Shown piece by piece: positions 59,071 through 64,000 of a DNA stretch of 64,000 bases. The stretch's first letter is position 1, and every line of letters starts with the position of its first letter. The position numbers and the translations under genes are program-made. The stretch covers positions 18,477,557-18,541,556 of the forward strand of contig NC_085878.1 of assembly GCF_034702125.1 (NCBI RefSeq), in the 5' to 3' direction. This stretch comes from Engraulis encrasicolus (taxonomy: Eukaryota; Chordata; Actinopteri; Clupeiformes; Engraulidae). The notes under the pieces are model-generated. The model was not told where the DNA came from and did no database searches. It saw nothing but the letters and a program-made list of their open reading frames with translations.

Positions 59071-62000
59071 ACGCACACACACAGCTTTTTAGTAGTGGTG
59101 TAGATTGGCACTGCCCTCATGATCCGATTCGATCACGATTCGGGAGGTAGCGATTCGATTCGATCCGATCCGATTCAATTCTACAATGCATTGCAATGCA
59201 TTACATTTCTACTGAAAGCAAAGCAAATGTTTCATCAGTCATGATGAGGCAATACAAGTAGTCAGATACTGAGCAACAATTTATTGGCTGTTTTCTGGAT
59301 CAGTCTGGATCAGTCTGTATCAGTCTTGCAATGCTTTGAAGTACTTTTATTTAATTTAACATTCATTTGCTCCCGAAATATCCACGGAAGTGATTGAAAC
59401 TTAAATATTGCCGCATTGATTCTGGAACTTGCCGCATTGAATTGGATCATCCATGCCCTGCATTGGATTGGATCGCCGAATTGATCATTGTTGACACCAC
59501 TACTTTTTAGTAGCAGATATCAAGTGGCACAGCCACAGCTTTTGGTACTCTGTAAGTAAGTAAGTAAATAAATAATTAGTGTCATTATTTGTGGTTACAC
59601 CACCCTGACATCTGCTAGTAAAACATCAATGACCCAGTAACTTAAAGGTTTTAAGTTAGCCCCAAAATAGTGGCATACCCCTTTAAGGTCCACATCTTGT
59701 AATGGGGCCGACCAAGGGTTACCAATAAAGGTCATTGAAAGGATCCCTGTCTGATCATTTGGTGTTCTAAGATTGACCCCCTCACCTACATATATATATA
59801 TAGATGCTATTTAAAAATGCTTAAAATGTTTTGGTCTCCTTAAAAGTTTTGAAAATTCCCCAAGCATTCAAGGGAGAACTAGTGACAATATCACTATCAA
59901 CCAACCTGTCCAATCATGATGGAGAAGGCGAACACACCCACAAAGTAATTGACCCCTTGAAAGGTGATTTCAAAGACATTGGATGGATCTGGTAAGCCGC
60001 CAATGGTGATCAGGGTTTTTACAGCATAGTAGTAACAACGTATGTACCTGCGTAAGAACAAAGATTGGGTTTAAAAAAGAGAACCAGCTGGAGTCCAGTT
60101 AAAGTACATGGAAATGGCTTATTTGTATGCCATTGTACATCAATGTAAATATGCCAGAACACTGTAAGCAAAAGAGCTTATTTTTCATCTGCAGTCAATA
60201 ACACAACACATTAATGAGTTTATGTTCCTTTTAAACCATAATGGATTACGGCCGTATCGCAGGTTGGGACTGAGAATGTTATTATGTTATGTGTCACTAA
60301 CTTGTTCCCTCTGCCATCGTAGAGCCACTTCGTGGTACCCAGGCCTTGAAGGTCACATCCATAGTAATACAGGCAGGCGTTGACATGCAGGGAGTAAAGC
60401 AGGTAGGCAGTAGTTCTGATTACTCTGAAAATGGGACAGAAATGAAGTGAAGTTATAGATAGACTCTGAGAAGCTGTTTATTTGAGAATGCTTTAGTTTT
60501 GGCCTTGCTTTTACACAAAAACAGAGATTTAGAAAGTGCATTTCAAATTTAAAAATATCCCATTTAGGGGGATAAAACTCACTAGGTACAATGGAGTTTT
60601 TATTTTTATCCACATGTCTGTTTACAGGTAAATGGACAAAAAACTATTCGCATTTAGAAATATCCAGATACTTGTAAATAGCACCTGAGTGACACAGGTC
60701 CAACTCAGTCCTCCAGGCCTGTGAGAGGTGTAAATCCTGTCCACCTGCTGGTGGTGTGTGGTAATTACCTGTAAATGTATGCTTTTCTCATGACGGCCTC
60801 GATTCGGTCGTTGAACTCGAAAAACGCCATGTACTTTCATTGGAAGGAAGAGAAATGACAGTATTAGTGACATGACAGCTTGGGTGGATCATTAACCATC
60901 TTGTGGTATTGTAGTGGCATTATAGTTATTCCTATGCAGTGATGGACAATCTGGATTGGTTACTGTTACAGTGCATATTCCATTCAGTTTCACCTGTACA
61001 ATTCAACCAGTTGATTAATTGTCAGGTTGAATGATCACCTGGTTGAACTGGGCAAGTAAACCCTGTTAATGTGGAATAGAGTAGAGTAGAGTAGAGTAGA
61101 GTAGAGTAGAGTAGAGTAGAGTAGAGTAGAGTAGAGTAACTTTATTGATCCCCAGGGGGAAATTCAGGAATACGTGACACTGGATTGTAACTAATGAATC
61201 TAGGTTGCCCATTAACCCTTTACAGTCTCACCTTAAAAATGCGTGGGAAGCGCAGAAGAGAGAAAACTCCTGTCTTGAAGTATAACAGGTCCAGGGGAAA
61301 CAGACTGATCATATCCATCTGCAATACCCCAGAGGAGTCACCTCAATATTATGACATTAGTATTAAATGTTATGACATCAGGCATCAAGTTTAAGTTTAT
61401 TGTAGCCAGTTTGACGGTATAAAAATACAGTTGCTAGGAATATACTTTGGTGTGCACACAGAACTCATCAACCGTACAACCAGACAAGACAAAACAAAAC
61501 TAAGGAGGCACATAACAAAGCCAAAGAGGCACACAGCACAAAATACAGCATAAAGTATAAAGTAGTGTTTCTCAACGGGGCGGTACAGCCCCCCAGGGGA
61601 TGTTGGGGAGCTCTAGAGGGGCGTTGAGAAGGATACAGCTGAAAAGGGGCGGAGCTTAGTTGCCATCTGTTTAATTTTTCAATACTAAGGAGGGCGTTGT
61701 CAGCTTTATGATGAGGTCAAGGGCGTGATGGGAGGCTTGTGATGAGACCAAGGGGGCGTTTGTTCAAAAAAGGTTGAGAACCACTGGTATAAAGTATTTT
61801 CAAAGTATATCAAAGTGTAATACATGTCATGCATATCTCTGTTTTCCTCTCACCTTGAATCTCAGAGTTGACCGATAGTTCTCTTTCATGTCCTTTCTAT
61901 CCGTCTGAAATCAAAAACATTTTGACTGTAAACATCATTGTAAAACTTTCCTGACACAAAAATGAAGAGCTCTTTCCCAAAACTCTAAATTTACTAAAAT

Positions 62001-64000
62001 CTTCAAAAAATGTGTTCAGAAAGTGTTTTTTATATTGCGCTTCTCAGTCAGCATCAGTGAAATCGCTTTTTGTTGTTTGAATTTGGTGAGGATAAATAAG
62101 GCAACATTAATGAATTGCCTTGATGCTACCTTACAATGAAAATCCATGTATAGGCCCTGCCGTGGCCAACCGGACCCTGCCGTGGCCAACCCCTCCCCAT
62201 CTCTCTCCCCATTCACTTCCTGTCGACCTCTCATACTGTCCTGTCATAAATAAAGTCTAAAAAGATCACAAAAAAAGAAAATTCACGTGTAACGTTTTGG
62301 AAAAAAAGCTCTGCATATGAACGCTCATCTGTTCTCGACAACCACACACACCACAATGTCTCCAGCGCGGACAAACTGCAGCCTTGGCTGGAAGACCAGG
62401 ATGTCCACAATGTAGATGACATCACAGGTGTAGTCGGTGAGCAGCCACCAGTGGATGTTCTCGTCGGTCTGATAGGGGAAGGCCCACCGCACGGGGATGA
62501 GCCACACGTTCCAGTTCCAGGCGCACATCACAACAAACAGCCACATAATGTAGATCATGTCTGGGGTGGAACAGAAAGAAAGAAAGAAAAAAACAAGGGC
62601 CTGGGTGACTTTGTAAACATTATTCCCGTTTGTACAATTAAGTTGCTTAAAAAAAAACATCAAAATAGCATATCTTAAAGGTGGGGTAGGAAATGTGTAT
62701 TTTCAAAATGTAGCTTGATCTAATGATTTTTCCAAGATCTTCTACTCTACCTTTAATGTCAGAATGGATAATATGGATAATATCCTCCCCCCCATTGCTG
62801 GTCTTTACAACTAGTTTTTAAAAGTAGGGTAGCTGGGCCTAGTGGTTAAGGAGATAAGCTTTAGATCAGAGGGTTGCAGGTTCGAATCCCACTCTTCCAC
62901 TCCCTCTCTCACTGCCTTGCTGTGGTGTCCTTGAGGTGCCCTTGAGTATAAAGTAAAGTGAAAGCCCAATTGGGAAACTCCAACTCCCATTGTCAGCACA
63001 CAAATGAACACTGCACACTACGAAATTGCATTTATGCCTCACTCGTGCAAGGGGGACAGCCCTCAATGGCGCCCCAAGGGAGCAGTGCGACGGGACGGTA
63101 CCATGCTCAGGGTACCTCAGTCATGGAGGAGGATGGGGGAGAGCACTGGTTAATTACTCCCTCCAACAAACTGGCTGGTCAGGAGTCGAACCGGCAACCT
63201 TTGGGCTTCAAGTCTGACGCTCTAACCGCTTACCCATGACTGCCTCAGTAGGGTATCTAACCCCACACTGCTCCAGGGACTATAACCAATACCCTGTACT
63301 TAAAATGTAAGTCGATGTAAGCGACAAGTAAGTGTAATGTAATGTCATGTAACAACAACGTACTGGTGACGGGGTCGATGCTGTCGGGGAAGCGGAACTC
63401 GATGATGCTTCTGATCCAGCCGGGCAGTGGAGGCCTTTTGAATTTGGGGACTTTGATCTGCTTGCCCATGAACTCAAAGGCTCGCTCTTCTTCCACCGCC
63501 ACCTCCGGTTCGTCAGGGGGGGCCTCTTTCTTCTCCTCTGGGGGCGGGGGAGGTGGGGGAGCAGCAGCAGCGGGGGGCTTCTGAGCTGCAGAGGGCAGAT
63601 CAGACGTCAGAGAAGCAAACTTTTGGCCAACTTGGGATTGCTCAGCTTTGCCCAATGACCCAAGACCACCCACCAAGTCAGTCATTCCATAAAGGTATAC
63701 TGTCTACTGTGTACTGTCTAACATGGGCAGACAGAATTTTGAGAACAATTAAAGGACTCCCAATAGTAATAAGTAGGGCTACTGTAGAAAAGTTGCTTAT
63801 TTAGAGTCTCATAATTGCTAGTCATGTGTGCTCAATGCACTGTTCTACAATGCTCTTGTCCAGAAATTTGCAGCTGTAGACCTGAAGGCAGTCAAAACTC
63901 ACGCTCCTCCTCCTCTTCGGACTCGTCCGGGTCTATGAGGCGGTCTCGGACTCGCTCTGTGCGCTCCTTGAAGAGCGTCACCAGCTCTTGCAGCCGTTCA
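49177..64000 (-). CDS. CNGB1: CNGB1, cyclic-nucleotide-gated channel beta subunit (3' part)
   Basis: Modulatory beta subunit of the plasma-membrane cation channel gated by cGMP/cAMP in rods and olfactory neurons; it assembles with CNGA subunits. Fifteen exons give 657 in-frame codons (numbered from the first full codon at the right edge): segment [20 protein letters not shown] (2-21) matching the calmodulin-binding stretch of mammalian CNGB1, a Pro/Glu-rich linker, S1 ([20 protein letters not shown]), S2-S6, pore [11 protein letters not shown] (296-306), C-linker (from [12 protein letters not shown]), the nucleotide-binding domain with [16 protein letters not shown] (483-498), and C-terminus [16 protein letters not shown]. 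The pore has the GGLP form, typical of beta subunits. The N-terminal GARP-type region and promoter are off the window. CNGB3 is the main alternative; adjacency to KIFC3 favours CNGB1. Confidence 0.93.
49497..49849. mobile_element. TTAA-flanked MITE
   Basis: TTAAAGGTATATTGTGCAGG at the left and ACACAGTGTACCTTTAA at the right, with TTAA at both edges. About 353 bp; interior non-coding. Confidence 0.8.
50583..51435. repeat. Tandem 0.85-kb duplication, unit 1
   Basis: From CAGCATCTCAAGCACAT to CACACTAGCCCTAG. It matches unit 2 through many long blocks (GGGTCTATTATGCACTACA, GAGCCCGGGACAATGGACCC). A GACCAAGACCAAGACC-type tract lies at its right end and also outside at 50393. Confidence 0.9.
51437..52261. 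repeat. Tandem 0.85-kb duplication, unit 2
   Basis: Directly adjoins unit 1 and is about 28 bases shorter, with scattered substitutions and small indels, so the duplication is not brand-new. Confidence 0.9.
53277..53457 (-). CDS. CNGB1: CNGB1 exon n14
   Basis: Encodes [34 protein letters not shown] and [16 protein letters not shown]. The TPKLF.AAL block is conserved in beta subunits C-terminal to the nucleotide-binding domain. Confidence 0.95.
53458..54006. other. CNGB1 intron n13-n14
   Basis: About 550 bases, no recognised feature except a short CA run (53578-53594). Confidence 0.6.
54007..54153 (-). CDS. CNGB1: CNGB1 exon n13 (nucleotide-binding domain)
   Basis: Acceptor is the CTAG at 54154-54157, not the nearer TTTTAG, because only the former keeps [15 protein letters not shown] in frame. 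It then encodes [20 protein letters not shown] and [12 protein letters not shown]. The Arg-Thr pair of the phosphate-binding cassette (RRTA) is intact. Confidence 0.96.
54458..54576 (-). CDS. CNGB1: CNGB1 exon n12 (nucleotide-binding domain)
   Basis: Encodes [20 protein letters not shown] and [15 protein letters not shown], the beta-roll and the start of the phosphate-binding cassette. Confidence 0.97.
54577..55459. other. CNGB1 intron n11-n12
   Basis: About 880 bases with no recognised repeat or exon. Confidence 0.6.
55460..55543 (-). CDS. CNGB1: CNGB1 exon n11
   Basis: Twenty-eight codons, [20 protein letters not shown] then PGDFVCKK, matching [20 protein letters not shown] of the human protein. 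Phase 0 both ends. Confidence 0.97.
55652..55749 (-). CDS. CNGB1: CNGB1 exon n10 (C-linker)
   Basis: Encodes [20 protein letters not shown] and [12 protein letters not shown], the C-linker helices. Confidence 0.97.
55791..57995. mobile_element. 2.2-kb inverted-repeat-ended element
   Basis: CAGGGATTAAAG at the left and CTTTAATCCCTG at the right are perfect 12-bp inverted ends, flanked by GAAAGG at 55785-55790 and 57996-58001. Near the left end CCGTC(G/C)-type words repeat (55812-55862). No convincing transposase frame is visible, so it is non-autonomous or badly decayed; the superfamily is uncertain. Confidence 0.72.
58445..58619. mobile_element. Foldback element (near-perfect hairpin)
   Basis: CAAAACCTAGTGCAGTGCAC through AGTGATTGGATA is repeated in reverse complement as TATCCAATCACT through GTGCACTGCACTAGGTTTTG. 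Arms are about 75 bases with a loop near 58525-58540. Ends read GCGGGCATTTTTC and GAGAAAGGCCCTGC. Confidence 0.9.
58659..58818 (-). CDS. CNGB1: CNGB1 exon n9 (C-linker start)
   Basis: Encodes [40 protein letters not shown] and [13 protein letters not shown], following S6. Confidence 0.97.
58991..59083. repeat. (CA)n with GCACAC interruptions
   Basis: CA tract with symmetric GCACACGCACAC interruptions on both sides. Confidence 0.95.
59093..59502. mobile_element. hAT-like non-autonomous element, copy 2
   Basis: TAGTGGTGT and ACACCACTA termini with a perfect 8-bp target duplication CTTTTTAG at 59085-59092 and 59503-59510. Same family and orientation as 8624-9037. It carries an internal triplication of GGATCAGTCT-type words near 59300. 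Confidence 0.93.
59906..60047 (-). CDS. CNGB1: CNGB1 exon n8 (pore and S6)
   Basis: Encodes [20 protein letters not shown] then [20 protein letters not shown] and FSIMIGQ. The pore filter reads TIGGLP, lacking the glutamate that CNGA subunits carry there, as expected of a beta subunit. Confidence 0.98.
60302..60424 (-). CDS. CNGB1: CNGB1 exon n7 (S5)
   Basis: Encodes [20 protein letters not shown] and [21 protein letters not shown]5 and the pore turret. Donor AA|GTTAGT is weaker than the others. Confidence 0.95.
60425..60768. other. CNGB1 intron n6-n7
   Basis: About 340 bases; nothing recognised. Confidence 0.6.
60769..60833 (-). CDS. CNGB1: CNGB1 exon n6
   Basis: Encodes [21 protein letters not shown], the S4-S5 linker. 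The acceptor AATGAAAG is atypical (purine-rich just before AG), but the protein match is clear. Confidence 0.95.
60834..61231. repeat. CNGB1 intron n5-n6 with (GTAGA)n
   Basis: A GTAGA pentanucleotide array at about 61076-61138 runs into TTTATTGATCCCCAGGGGGA, the tail motif also seen at 58872. The array probably grew from a retroelement 3' end. Confidence 0.75.
61232..61318 (-). CDS. CNGB1: CNGB1 exon n5 (S3-S4)
   Basis: Encodes [20 protein letters not shown] and LLRFPRILK: S3 and the start of the positively charged S4. Phase 0. Confidence 0.96.
61319..61853. other. CNGB1 intron n4-n5
   Basis: Contains the hAT-like MITE at 61563-61786. Confidence 0.6.
61563..61786. mobile_element. hAT-like MITE with perfect 8-bp TSD
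   Basis: TAGTGTTTCTCAAC and GTTGAGAACCACTG inverted ends with GTATAAAG at 61555-61562 and 61787-61794. Interior G-rich with repeated AGGGGGCGTT/AGGGGCG words. Confidence 0.92.
61854..61904 (-). CDS. CNGB1: CNGB1 exon n4
   Basis: Seventeen codons, [17 protein letters not shown], the S2-S3 loop (human TDKKDMRNNYLKSRRFK). Both splice sites good; phase 0. Confidence 0.95.
61905..62351. other. CNGB1 intron n3-n4 with SINE fragment
   Basis: Bases 62150-62285 are a fragment with CCCTGCCGTGGCCAAC twice and the pyrimidine body CCATCTCTCTCCCCATTC, matching the SINE at 24361-24535 but lacking most of the tRNA-like head. Confidence 0.65.
62352..62560 (-). CDS. CNGB1: CNGB1 exon n3 (S1-S2)
   Basis: Encodes [60 protein letters not shown] and QFVRAGDIV. 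The donor is GTG|GTGTGTGTGG, chosen so that GDIV joins TDRKDM. Confidence 0.95.
62675..62756. mobile_element. Very short TTAA MITE
   Basis: TTAAAGGTGGGGTAGGA and TACTCTACCTTTAA ends with TTAA on both sides; 82 bp. Confidence 0.6.
62826..63245. mobile_element. Two tRNA-SINE heads facing each other
   Basis: The left plus-strand head has GTTGCAGGTTCGAATCCC (62873-62890). The right minus-strand head has GGTTGCCGGTTCGACTCC (63182-63199 in reverse). Each is preceded by an A-box-like TAGTGGTTAAGG or TAAGCGGTTAGAG. Together they make a head-out inverted pair inside the n2-n3 intron. Confidence 0.7.
63364..63585 (-). CDS. CNGB1: CNGB1 exon n2 (linker before S1)
   Basis: Encodes [20 protein letters not shown], acidic [20 protein letters not shown], then [20 protein letters not shown] and [10 protein letters not shown]. 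The last block (SIDP.TN) is conserved just before S1. The Ala/Pro tract is low complexity and may vary in length. Confidence 0.94.
63586..63902. other. CNGB1 intron n1-n2
   Basis: About 317 bases; nothing recognised. Confidence 0.6.
63903..64000 (-). CDS. CNGB1: CNGB1 exon n1 (cut by window edge)
   Basis: Encodes [20 protein letters not shown] then [12 protein letters not shown]; donor C|GTGAGT. It matches [20 protein letters not shown] of mammalian CNGB1. The exon continues past the right edge. Confidence 0.95.

Larger units (their letters stand above)
58819..59905. other. CNGB1 intron n8-n9
   Basis: Contains a TTTATTGATCCCGAGGGAAATT fragment (58872-58893), a CA array (58991-59083), hAT-like copy 2 and a short ATATAT run. 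Confidence 0.65.

Noticed and set aside
53277..63585. Assigning the channel to CNGB3 instead of CNGB1
   Set aside because: The core is similar in both, and the C-terminal EEVLS/TIE block exists in CNGB3 too. The neighbouring KIFC3 and the RLQELV.LFKERTE segment fit CNGB1 better, though phylogeny would be decisive.

Overview
The window is vertebrate nuclear DNA, most likely from a ray-finned fish. It has intron-rich genes with short coding exons bounded by GT/AG, very dense CA/GT and CT/GA microsatellites, and many small non-autonomous DNA transposons of types common in teleosts (hAT-like, TTAA-flanked, Tc1/mariner-like), plus tRNA-derived SINEs. The species cannot be named from the sequence.

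Only two genes are supported, both on the minus strand, so the genes read from high to low coordinates. (1) KIFC3, a C-terminal-motor (minus-end-directed) kinesin, occupies roughly 2.3-45.8 kb. I placed 22 coding exons between 6878 and 40207. Their phases join without a break into 1093 codons plus one base: an N-terminal hydrophobic leader, a long coiled coil, the neck, the complete motor (P-loop, switch I, switch II) and a Ser/Thr-rich tail. The terminal exon below 6.8 kb is uncertain. (2) CNGB1, the beta subunit of the photoreceptor/olfactory cyclic-nucleotide-gated channel, enters from the right edge and ends at 49177. Fifteen exons give 657 in-frame codons: the segment matching the calmodulin-binding region, all transmembrane segments, the pore, the C-linker, the cyclic-nucleotide-binding domain and the C-terminus. 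Its 5' part (GARP region and promoter) lies outside the window. The head-to-tail KIFC3-CNGB1 arrangement matches the order of these genes on human chromosome 16q as I know it. The two proteins have unrelated jobs (microtubule transport; sensory transduction), so this is conserved synteny, not an operon.

Layout: 0-6.8 kb is downstream flank and candidate KIFC3 3' end with repeats; 6.9-29.8 kb holds KIFC3 coding exons c22-c2 among repeat-filled introns; 29.8-39.9 kb is a 10-kb intron with candidate alternative first exons nearby; 39.9-40.2 kb is the first coding exon; 40.2-45.6 kb is 5' intron/flank; 45.6-45.9 kb is a candidate promoter and leader exon; 46.25-47.12 kb is a Tc1/mariner-like element; 47.9-49.2 kb is the probable CNGB1 3' UTR; 49.2-64 kb holds the CNGB1 exons, with a tandem 0.85-kb duplication, a 2.2-kb inverted-repeat-ended element and SINEs in the introns.

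No new multi-gene system is visible. The most interesting signal is a recurring pattern in KIFC3: short duplications repeatedly cover exon-intron junctions (at c7, c10 and c17, and at both ends of the c8-c9 intron), leaving decoy splice sites. Other points are a leader exon resembling the N-terminus of the paralogue KIFC2, an in-frame extra exon (c11), and perfect or near-perfect foldbacks inside introns, one only about 40 nt from a CNGB1 splice donor.
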